A stretch of 64,000 nucleotides of DNA from Saccharomycopsis malanga (taxonomy: Eukaryota > Ascomycota > Saccharomycetes > Ascoideales > Saccharomycopsidaceae), in contig CP025325.1 in assembly GCA_004014935.1 (NCBI GenBank), forward strand, positions 1,798,001 to 1,862,000, given 5' to 3'. Made by a program: the position numbers and the translations under genes. Below the pieces are notes generated by a model. That model worked only from the letters and a program-made list of their open reading frames with translations. It did not search any database and had not been told where the DNA came from. Within the stretch, counting starts at the first letter, position 1. Each line of letters starts with the position of its first letter. Positions 1 to 8,366 of this stretch are shown here, piece by piece.

Positions 1-1464
1 AAAATTAATGATATTAGACCAGATACTCATGTCAAACTTCGAGATCCATTGGAACATTTGGATTTGGTAAGTCAAATGAACCCAGTTGCAAGCATTGAGC
101 AAGAAACCGGCCTGGGGCATCAGGACTCTGCACCTACAAATAAAAAAAAGATACTCAATGCAATAATAGAGCCCCAGAGTTATGACAGTGCGGTGTTCGA
201 ACTTCAACATAAAGCATTTAAATCTCAAGAAAATCAGCGAATAGCCGGTCAATCGGTTAAGCGTAAACGCCAAAAGACACAAAGTAAGAAATCTTCTTGG
301 GAAAAGCCTTCAGATAGCGAAAGCTACACTTCCAGCGTGTATGAGAGCAGTTCTGACGAATCACATGTTCATAAACCAACCAGGACAGCAGTTGTTTCTC
401 AATCTGCCGAGCAGACTCCTCGGTTCACCAGTAAGTTCTATGGTACCAATGAGCGAGATTACCTTGGCAGAACGTATATGCATGTACCGCAGGACTTGAA
501 TATAAATCTTTTGAAGGAGCCAGGGAGCCAAGAATGTTTTATTCCAAAGAAACAAATATATACGTGGGACGGACATGCTGGTGGCGTTAACAAGTTGCAA
601 TTTTTCCCTAAAAGTGGCCATTTACTTCTTTCGGGCGGTAATGACAGTAATATACTTTTACATGACGTCTATCATAACCGTCGTTTGCTAAGAGGGTACT
701 CAGGACATCGTAGACCATTGAAAGATCTAGATTTCAGCAATACCGGTAAAACATTTGCAAGTTGTAGCTTTGACAAGTCAGTCTGCTTGTGGGACACAGA
801 GACTGGGCAGAACTTTCAGAATTTTCGAGTCAAAGGCACTCCCAACGTATTGAAATTCAATCCTAAGAACGAAAACGAGTTGCTTGTAGGGCTATCTAAT
901 AACGTTATCGAACACTACGACCTTCGAGCAGATCCAGCATCATCAGACCATATTGTGCAAACGTATGACCATCATTTGGATGCGATAAATTCGCTCTCAT
1001 TCATTTCTGATGACACCAAGTTTGTTTCCACTTCTGATGATAAGTCCATAAGAATCTGGGAGTTGGGTATAAACATTCCTATCAAGTTTATTTCAGACCC
1101 TACGCAGTACTCAATGCCACGCTCTAGGACACATCCTAGTGGCAATTACTTTTCTACGCAGGCTATGAATAACAAAATCATGGTTTACCAGGCCCACGGG
1201 AAGTTTAAACAAAACAAGAAAAAAGTGTTTGAGGGACATGATGTCGCAGGCTATGGCATCGATTTTACTTTCTCACCAGATGGTAAGATTGTAATGAGTG
1301 GCGGCTCAAGCGGTAAAGCATACTTTTGGGATTGGAAAACAACAAAGTTGATGAAGACAATCAACGTGGACAAGCAAATAATAAGTTGTATTGAAGCACA
1401 TCCACAAGAAACAAGTAAAGTGGCTATGGCTGGTGCCAGTGGTAAGATATATTATTGGGAATGA
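1..1464 (+). CDS. PRP17: PRP17/CDC40-like WD40 splicing factor (5' end outside window)
   Basis: Second-step pre-mRNA splicing factor of the spliceosome. The frame is open from base 1, so the start codon lies upstream of the window; about 487 residues are visible. The N-terminal third is polar and unstructured. It is followed by the family signature FIPKKQIYTWDGHAGGVNKL and then about seven WD40 repeats, including SGHRRPLKDLDFSNTGKTFA, STSDDKSIRIWELG, and the characteristic NKKKVFEGHDVAGYG and WDWKTTKL segments shared with human CDC40. It ends in KIYYWE at a TGA. It is convergent with RPT5, with a SINE copy between the two genes. Identity is clear from the order and wording of the repeats; the true N-terminus cannot be given. 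Confidence 0.93.
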   Translation, partial: KINDIRPDTHVKLRDPLEHLDLVSQMNPVASIEQETGLGHQDSAPTNKKKILNAIIEPQSYDSAVFELQHKAFKSQENQRIAGQSVKRKRQKTQSKKSSWEKPSDSESYTSSVYESSSDESHVHKPTRTAVVSQSAEQTPRFTSKFYGTNERDYLGRTYMHVPQDLNINLLKEPGSQECFIPKKQIYTWDGHAGGVNKLQFFPKSGHLLLSGGNDSNILLHDVYHNRRLLRGYSGHRRPLKDLDFSNTGKTFASCSFDKSVCLWDTETGQNFQNFRVKGTPNVLKFNPKNENELLVGLSNNVIEHYDLRADPASSDHIVQTYDHHLDAINSLSFISDDTKFVSTSDDKSIRIWELGINIPIKFISDPTQYSMPRSRTHPSGNYFSTQAMNNKIMVYQAHGKFKQNKKKVFEGHDVAGYGIDFTFSPDGKIVMSGGSSGKAYFWDWKTTKLMKTINVDKQIISCIEAHPQETSKVAMAGASGKIYYWE

Positions 1465-1762
1465 GTATGTATTATAGGGTTTGCGGCATTGTATGATTTA
1501 AAAATGATTCTTCATTATAAGGTTTGTATGGTATTGTAGAAATTAAAAAAGAGTTCAAGTAATGAGACAGCATAAATTGTATCAACTTGAAATTCATTGG
1601 ATGGAAAATTTGTTACAAGTTATTGATAACATGGTCAATTAGATAAACCAGTTTTTAAAACAAATGATGCAAAAATGGCAAACTGGTGCAACATATTTTT
1701 ATTATTTAAAATTATATATATTACACATTGAATGATTTTTCAAAAAATCAACCAGTTGAAAA
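1465..1762. other. intergenic, PRP17 3' side
   Basis: AT-rich 3' flank of PRP17 with no gene seen. A short near-perfect inverted repeat (tgattttt / aaaaaatca) lies near 1731-1750, just before the tail of the SINE copy that fills most of the remaining gap to RPT5. Confidence 0.5.
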
Positions 1763-2109
1763 CAATAATAATAATAATAATAATAATAATATCTCATATT
1801 TCGAGTCCAGTGCATATCAGTTTCGTAGATACGAGCTATGTCTTGGTAAAACCCAATGGGAAAACCCAATCATGTCCAGCCATCATAACTTTCTTATTGA
1901 ATATATTGAAAAGTAAGCATTTATTGGTCTAGGCCGTGTTTCAGACTGTTGCAATTGCCTGTGAAATCACGTTCAGCGTGGTAAAAACCAGCGAGTAAAA
2001 AGTGCTCGTGTTGGAAATCGAACCCATGAGCCTGTTAGGTCGTTTTTCTCTTCTCCGAGTGCTATTATCCTGCCAGGTCTTGTTTGCTTCTCCAAGTGCA
2101 CTAATCATG
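1763..2109 (-). mobile_element. tRNA-derived SINE copy 1 (long-head type, 5'-truncated)
   Basis: Read on the minus strand, this copy has a B-box-like GGGTTCGATTTCC, the shared body (a T-run followed by a CAGGCAATTGCAACAGTCTG-like stretch), the 3' segment with ACTGGACTCGAAATATGAGA, and an (ATT)n tail that appears as (aat)n at 1763-1790. Its head carries two of the ctcggagaag units, but the A box itself has been lost at the 5' end near 2109. I could not find a convincing target-site duplication. The tail is of the 'ctcgaaatat' variety. It lies in the convergent gap between PRP17 and RPT5. Confidence 0.8.
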
Positions 2110-2206
2110 CAATTTAAAAAACAAACTCTACAAATTGATATTCCACAAAGGATTCACAATAAAACATATGAATTGTATGACTAGTATAAACGTTGGTGAC
2201 AAAAAA

Positions 2207-3526
2207 CTAAGCGTAAAAGGAAACAGACTTTGACTTTCTGGCCTGTACTTCACCAATGGCCTCGACAAAGTCTTCGTGTTTAATGCTATTCTGGCCGTTA
2301 CGAAGGGCAATCATACCGGCTTCAACAGCCACAGCCTTCAACTGAGCACCATTGAATTCATCAGTAGATCTAGCCAATTCTTGCCAATTGATATCATCGT
2401 TAGTTTTCATCTTTCTAGCATGGATCTGTAGAATCTGGGCTCTGCCTTCCTCTGTAGGCAATGGAAATTCAATTTTTCTATCCAATCTACCGGATCTAAG
2501 CAATGCTGGATCAAGTACGTCAACTCTATTGGTAGCAGCAAGCACTTTCACTCTGTCATCAGATCCGAATCCATCCAACTGATTTAACAATTCCAACATG
2601 GTTCTTTGGACTTCTCTATCACCACTCTTGTCGGAATCAAATCTTTTAGTTCCAATAGCATCCAATTCATCAATAAAAATGATAGTTGGTGCTTTTTCTT
2701 TGGCCAAAGCAAACGCATCTCTAACCAACTTGGCACCATCACCAATGAACATCTGCACCAACTGAGGTGCAGCCAACTTCAAAAAAGTGGCGTTGGTCTT
2801 GGCTGCACATGCTCTGGCCAACAAAGTTTTACCAGTGCCTGGAGGACCGTACATTAAAGCACCTTTAGGAGGTTTGATACCAAGTTTAGTAAACTTGTCA
2901 GCTTGCTGCATAGGCAACACTACAGCCTCAATCAATTCTTCAATTTGTTTTTCCAATCCACCAATATCGGCATAGGATTCCGTAGGTTTTTCGTCGACCT
3001 CCATAGCCTTGACCCGAGAGTCGTATTCGGCAGGAAGCTTGTCAAGAATCAAATACGAATCTTTATTTACTCCAATGATGTCACCTGGCTTCAATTCCGA
3101 TGGTTCGACTAATCCAATTAGTGGTAAAAACACCGTTTGTCTGGTTGAAGTTCTTATGACTGCAGATTTGCCAACTCTGGTTGAATCTAAATCTATGTTG
3201 GCGCCTTCTTCGCTGGCTTCTTGTTCCGCCTCAACGTCTAACAATTCAACAACCGTACCTACCAAGTACGGTAACTGTTTGTTGTTTTCAATCTTATCCT
3301 TATTATCTTTGATTTTATCAATCATTGTAGCCTTTTCATGTGCCAATCTTTGCATCTCTGATCTCATCACTCTAATTTCGTTTTCAAGCAATCTGGTCCG
3401 GTTTTTTATATCCCCTGTCGACCCTTTCAACAATTCCTGCATCAATTCTTCATCTTCATCTTTCTGTTCTTCTGGTTTCTGACTAGCAGAGTTTTCCAAA
3501 GCATTAAGCTCTTCTAAAGTCGACAT
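2207..3526 (-). CDS. RPT5: 26S proteasome regulatory AAA-ATPase Rpt5
   Basis: Base ATPase of the 19S regulatory particle, which unfolds substrates and opens the 20S gate. The 439-aa protein has an N-terminal acidic and coiled-coil region (about 1-85), an OB domain (about 85-165), Walker A GPPGTGKT at 227-234, Walker [10 protein letters not shown] at 282-290, and a second region of homology around [20 protein letters not shown]. It ends in FYA, the hydrophobic-Tyr-X (HbYX) motif that docks into the 20S alpha ring. The length matches the family. The ATG at 3526 is the first in frame. A PACE-like site lies about 185 bp upstream. Nearly every domain residue matches yeast Rpt5, so the identification is firm. 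Confidence 0.98.
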   Translation of the reverse strand: MSTLEELNALENSASQKPEEQKDEDEELMQELLKGSTGDIKNRTRLLENEIRVMRSEMQRLAHEKATMIDKIKDNKDKIENNKQLPYLVGTVVELLDVEAEQEASEEGANIDLDSTRVGKSAVIRTSTRQTVFLPLIGLVEPSELKPGDIIGVNKDSYLILDKLPAEYDSRVKAMEVDEKPTESYADIGGLEKQIEELIEAVVLPMQQADKFTKLGIKPPKGALMYGPPGTGKTLLARACAAKTNATFLKLAAPQLVQMFIGDGAKLVRDAFALAKEKAPTIIFIDELDAIGTKRFDSDKSGDREVQRTMLELLNQLDGFGSDDRVKVLAATNRVDVLDPALLRSGRLDRKIEFPLPTEEGRAQILQIHARKMKTNDDINWQELARSTDEFNGAQLKAVAVEAGMIALRNGQNSIKHEDFVEAIGEVQARKSKSVSFYA

Positions 3527-3708
3527 TTTGGTTTTCTACTGATATCCTTAATAATAACAACAAAATATATCACTACCCCTAACCAAAAAAGCTTCCAATT
3601 AATATTTATCAGTATGTATCACCGAATTTTGTCAATTAATTCAACATTAGCATCACTTGATCAAATCTAATTTGCTCTCTTCACTACATTTTCATAATTC
3701 CATGCCGA

Positions 3709-3717
3709 TTTGCCACT
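3709..3717 (-). promoter_or_regulatory. PACE-like (Rpn4) site upstream of RPT5
   Basis: On the RPT5 strand this reads AGTGGCAAA, one base from the GGTGGCAAA proteasome-associated control element bound by Rpn4. It lies about 185 bp before the RPT5 start. A CACGTG E-box lies nearby at 3738-3743. Function is inferred from motif and position only. Confidence 0.5.
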
Positions 3718-4400
3718 GGAAATTTGTCTGTGAGGGTCACGTGTACCATATATAAGATAGTGTGTGTATATGCTGTTTCTATATAACTTTTTTGATATTG
3801 GCTGTTTGGAAGTAGTAAAGGTGGTGTATTTGTAGAGCTTAGATAGCTTGGTCAAAGGTGTAGATAAGAGGAAACGGTAGTTTGAAATTTTGCAAAAAAA
3901 TTTATGTATATTAATGGTGAAAAAAAAAACTTTCAAAGATTTATTATGTTAATTATTGTATAAGATTGACAAGTATGTCGAATCTACAATGCTATGCTAT
4001 TTATAAAGATTGGAAATGAAGTTTGGAAATAAAATTTGTATATAGAAAGTACTGGTTGTATGTCAAAACGCAGGTGTTTATGTCGTAAAATGATAGGAAA
4101 TTTACTAAACACATTTTTATTACAAAAATATGGCAATTAAACTTCCATTAATATTTCGGCCTTCAGTGTAACAGTAAAATATTTTCAAAGGTTATTTGTT
4201 TGCGTAAAAGTTAACTGTGATTTCCAAATATTAATTGCTGCAGTTAACATTTAGATGGATGCATTGATTTTAACAAGTTTTCGTAAGACTGATTGTTAAA
4301 CATTAATTTTGAATTGAAACCATGCCTTTGTTAACAACTACAACATAAGGTTACTTTTCGCCTTATATCCATTCAACATTAGGCTAATATTGATTTGAAA
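3718..4400. other. intergenic between SEM1 3' end and the RPT5 promoter
   Basis: AT-rich DNA holding the distal RPT5 promoter (a CACGTG at 3738-3743) and the 3' flank of SEM1. No further gene was recognised. Confidence 0.5.
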
Positions 4401-4844
4401 CTAGTACAACATCTCTTCCTGTCTACAGATTACAATAAAATTGCGCGTTTCGTGTAACATATATTTATCAAAACTTGAGTACCACCTATTTGTGGTGAGC
4501 TTTGGATAATTCCTCCCTATCTTGTTAATCTTTGCTCGTTATAATTCATCAAAACAAATGTATACATACTTCAACTGTTGAGCAAAATTGTCTTCAACAT
4601 CATCGTCATCCCAATCTTCGTCCCAAAGCTTATCCTGGTCTTGTATACCGAGGGTTTCTTCATCTGGCCAGTCTACAACATTATTAGTGACTTGAATCTT
4701 ACTATATATCAAATTAAATCTCATCTACTTACTTTCTTCTTGGAAATCTTCAAATTCGTCGTCTTCTTCCAAGGCCTGCACTTCTTTTTCTTCCTTGGAA
4801 GCTGCGGAAGACATTGTGAAATTGGCCTGTTGTTCCTTCGACAT
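4401..4844 (-). CDS. SEM1: Sem1/Dss1 proteasome lid subunit, two introns
   Basis: Small acidic tether protein of the 19S lid, also found in the TREX-2 complex. Proposed exons, read on the minus strand, are 4844-4733, 4672-4570 and 4422-4401, giving 78 aa. Intron 1 (60 bp) has donor GTAAGT, a CACTAAT branch-like site and acceptor TTGTAG. Intron 2 (147 bp) has donor GTATGT and acceptor CTGTAG. The product contains LEEDDEFEDFQEENWPDEE and then LWDEDWDDDDVEDNFAQQLK, the two hallmark acidic/aromatic blocks of Dss1. The 22-nt last exon adds QEEMLY. The first intron is well supported; the second is an inference because its branch point is weak. Without splicing the frame runs into the unrelated tail YVYICFDEL. 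A second in-frame ATG at 4814 could also be used. Confidence 0.85.
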
Positions 4845-4929
4845 TGTTATTAAAATTATTCATACAGATCTTATAGCGCCATTATAAACTGTCAAAATCA
4901 CCAATATTAACCTAAGCTTCTTATACAAA

Positions 4930-4939
4930 ATCGCCACCA
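4930..4939 (-). promoter_or_regulatory. possible PACE-like site upstream of SEM1
   Basis: On the SEM1 strand this reads TGGTGGCGAT, which shares the GGTGGC core of the Rpn4 PACE element but differs in the last bases. It lies about 90 bp before the SEM1 start. It is interesting because RPT5 next door has a closer match. Evidence is motif only. Confidence 0.3.
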
Positions 4940-5089
4940 ATAAGGCGGGGTTACCCGCATGCCATTGAAAATCTGTTGATTTTCCAAAGTGGTGTCGAAG
5001 AGATGGAGTGATCAAATTGAAGAGTGATTGGATTTGTGGATTGAGGTGGAGAATCGGTGACGATATAGACAGGGAATGTGCACAAATTT

Positions 5090-6412
5090 ATGGTGATAAT
5101 GTTTCATAAGCTAAATAGCAATCCGTTTTGTCTAGGGTCTCATGGTTTATTTATCCGGGTATTTTCCGTGAAAAATTTCCAACATGCCGTTATAAGGCCC
5201 TTTTCACACAATACCACTTGGTCTAGACCATCGATAGCACACAATTTTTTCCTCAGAAATGCACCATTTGCTGCAGATGCTCTTGAAGAGTCTGTCAAGG
5301 ATAATAAATTCATAATATCATGTCAACTGCCGCGGGATTTAGATGTTGATGATGCGAAGCTAGTGGTTTCAAAGAATGCCAGTTGTACACATATTCCTTT
5401 CAAGGTGTCTCCGAAAACCACAGGCCAAAATGTAGATCTGGCAGCCAAGCTTTGTCTCAGGAAACAAATCAAGGCATACATTGCATTGACAAAACCCAAT
5501 CTCACCATTTTAGTGATGCTTTCATCCATATGTTCCTATGCTCTCTCTCCGTATCCGGCAACTGTAGTACAGCTTTTATGCCTAACTGCAGGCACATCGC
5601 TTTGTTCTGGTGCTGCTAATGCTATCAATATGGGCCGCGAGCCAGAGTTCGATAAACGTATGAGCAGAACCTCCACCCGTCCAGTAGTCAGAGGTCTTGT
5701 AACTCCAACACAGGCATATCAGTTTGCAACCGTTACTGGCACCCTAGGTACTTGTATATTATACGCCGGTGTAAATCCACTTGTTGCCAGTCTTGGATTC
5801 CTCAATATTGTCTTGTATTCGTGGATTTACACTTCTCTCAAACGTAAATCTATTTTAAATACATGGGTAGGTGCCATTGTCGGAGCAATTCCACCATTGA
5901 TGGGCTGGGCTGCTGCTGCTCAAACATTGGACCACCCTGGAGCTTGGTGTTTGGCTGCTCTTTTGTATGCTTGGCAGTTCCCACACTTCAATGCTTTGAG
6001 TCATAACATCAAAGAACAATACAAACATGCCGGTTATGTCATGACAGCCTTTGTAAACCCTCGCTTGAATGCGAGAGTTGCCCTCAGATATGCCCTCTGG
6101 ATGTTTCCTGTGTGCTTTGGCTTGAGTTACTTTGGTATCACTGACTGGTATTTTCAAATTGACTCGTTTGCTTTGAACGCATGGTTGTCTTATTTGTCAT
6201 TTCAGTTTTGGAATCAACAAAGAAAGAACTACTCGCGCGATAACACACTTTTAGTAAAGCCAAATAGTGAGGGTCTTAAACTTGCCAACATCTACGCAAA
6301 GAAAATGTTCTGGGGATCGGTATGGCACCTTCCAGGTGTCTTGATATTGGCATTGCTACATAAAAAGGGAATGTGGGGCAGGTTAAAGGGCAATAAGTTG
6401 GAAGCTGTATGA
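5090..6412 (+). CDS. COX10: Cox10 haem A:farnesyltransferase (protohaem IX farnesyltransferase)
   Basis: Mitochondrial inner-membrane enzyme of the UbiA superfamily that converts haem B to haem O on the way to haem A for cytochrome oxidase. The first ATG is at 5090 (440 aa), with another in frame at 5099. The N-terminus is rich in basic and hydrophobic residues, as expected for a targeting sequence. The catalytic prenyltransferase block NMGREPEFDKRMSRTSTRP lies near residue 180, followed by several membrane spans. LAALLYAWQFPHFNALS is the second family signature. The C-terminus FWGSVWHLPGVLILALLHKK also matches Cox10. Length is close to the S. cerevisiae protein. Confidence 0.96.
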   Translation: MVIMFHKLNSNPFCLGSHGLFIRVFSVKNFQHAVIRPFSHNTTWSRPSIAHNFFLRNAPFAADALEESVKDNKFIISCQLPRDLDVDDAKLVVSKNASCTHIPFKVSPKTTGQNVDLAAKLCLRKQIKAYIALTKPNLTILVMLSSICSYALSPYPATVVQLLCLTAGTSLCSGAANAINMGREPEFDKRMSRTSTRPVVRGLVTPTQAYQFATVTGTLGTCILYAGVNPLVASLGFLNIVLYSWIYTSLKRKSILNTWVGAIVGAIPPLMGWAAAAQTLDHPGAWCLAALLYAWQFPHFNALSHNIKEQYKHAGYVMTAFVNPRLNARVALRYALWMFPVCFGLSYFGITDWYFQIDSFALNAWLSYLSFQFWNQQRKNYSRDNTLLVKPNSEGLKLANIYAKKMFWGSVWHLPGVLILALLHKKGMWGRLKGNKLEAV

Positions 6413-6657
6413 CAACTGCTTGATTGGGAATTTTCTTTTTTTTTTCTTTAGCATCTTATATACATATTCATAGAGAACTCCAACTGTTTCATTCTTGTTT
6501 ATACTTGGTTGAGCTTTTAATTTTACACAGGTTAAAAACTGCTTATTAGGAATCTTGCTACGCTGTACGTTTGTAAATATGAAGTGACGTGTTATCTCAA
6601 TTGCTAGCATTGAATCTTATTCTTATCCTGTTTTATACAATCAATATAATTGTAATA

Positions 6658-7057
6658 AACATTTGACCCGCCGCTCGGCCGTATGGCTCAGTGGCCAATG
6701 CTCTCAGAAAACAGAAAAAAGACATGGCAGGATAGTTTGATGGATAATACTCTCAGAGAAGAAAAAAACATCTGGCAGGATAATTTAGCGGATAGCACTC
6801 TCTCGTACAAGAAAAAAAGATCTAAGAGGCGATTCCCAACAAACACTTTCCACGGTGCTGAATGTGATTTACAGACAAGTGCAACTGTCTGAAACACAAC
6901 CTAGATCAGTAAATGCTTTCAACCAATTGGGTGAGAAGATTACAATCAACAGGACATGATTGGGTCTTACCAAGTCCCCTTAGACATAGCACATATATAC
7001 GAAACTGATAGGTACTGGGCTCGAAAGATAAAATATTATTATGATTAACATTTGACC
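6658..7057 (+). mobile_element. tRNA-derived SINE copy 2 (long head) with 11-bp target-site duplications
   Basis: The element spans about 6669-7046. It is flanked by the exact direct repeat aacatttgacc at 6658-6668 and 7047-7057. It begins CGCCGCTCGGCCG, has A box TGGCTCAGTGG, then three ctctc-ag-aagaaaaaa units separated by TGGCAGGATAATTTAGCGG-like sequence, and then a decayed B box (GGCGATTCCC). The conserved body has AAGTGCAACTGTCTGAAACA, and the 3' end has CCTTAGACATAGCA and a short ATT-rich tail. The duplication and tail show target-primed retroposition. A third copy of the same 11-mer at 7084-7094 points to a second insertion at this target. Confidence 0.9.
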
Positions 7058-7094
7058 TCGAATTATAAGATCTTATTATTATTAACATTTGACC
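7058..7094 (+). mobile_element. SINE 3'-end fragment with repeated target site
   Basis: The 26 bases 7058-7083 (tcgaattataag..., ending in ttattattatt) match only the last bases and ATT tail of the SINE. They are followed by another exact aacatttgacc at 7084-7094. This looks like a drastically 5'-truncated insertion at the same target as copy 2. Confidence 0.65.
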
Positions 7095-7427
7095 CTACAA
7101 ACCCACTGGGCCATTTTGGCTCAGTGGTCAGTACTCTCGGAGAAGAGAAAAACAAGTCCTAACAACAGGAACACGGGTTCGATTCCCAAGACGACAGTTT
7201 TATTCGCTGCTTTTTACGATGCTGAACGTGACTTCATAGGCAAGTGCAACTGTCTGAAACATGACCTACACCCAAGTCTAGTGCTAACTTTCGAACCAAT
7301 TGGGTGAGAAGATTACAATCAACAGGACATGGTTGGCCTTTACCAAGTCCCTTTAGACATAGCGCGTATATACAAAACTGATATGTATTGGGCTTGAAAT
7401 ATATGATATTATTATTTAACCCTACAA
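7092..7427 (+). mobile_element. tRNA-derived SINE copy 3 (short head, near intact) with 9-bp duplications
   Basis: The element spans about 7101-7418 between direct repeats accctacaa at 7092-7100 and 7419-7427. It is a good reference copy: A box TGGCTCAGTGG, one ctctcggagaagag unit, and a perfect B box GGGTTCGATTCCC. A T5 run follows at 7211-7215, then the body GATGCTGAACGTGACTTCAT and CAAGTGCAACTGTCTGAAAC, then the 3' part ACCAAGTCCCTTTAGACATA. It closes with GGGCTTGAAATATATGATATT and a short ATT tail. With the insertions removed, the target reads as a continuous aacatttgaccctacaa. Confidence 0.9.
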
Positions 7428-7735
7428 CCTTACGCCTGGCTTTGGCACTTTGCATACACCCAGCATGTTGCTTACTAAGCGCTTATACACGATCACGAGC
7501 ACGGAACCATCCAGAAACGTCGGAATAAGGCGGTAAATCCTTACATCAGTCTATTTTTTCCCCTAAAATTCGAGCACTTTCCCGATATTGAATTTTCTTC
7601 ATTTTTTCTCTCTTGCCACAGCACTAGATTTGTTTCTAGGAAATACTTGTTCTTTGGAAAGCACGCATCAGCGCCTATAGAATCCAGCAACATCTATATA
7701 CCAATCATCTTGCGTTTCTGCAATAATAAACAACC

Positions 7736-8366
<631 letters not shown>

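Noticed and set aside
6683-6892. Open frames inside SINE copies (also 13391-13609, 21220-21510, 7089-7307, 1728-1932)
   Set aside because: They translate the tRNA-like head and body repeats, share peptide strings only because the DNA is repeated, and lack coding constraint.
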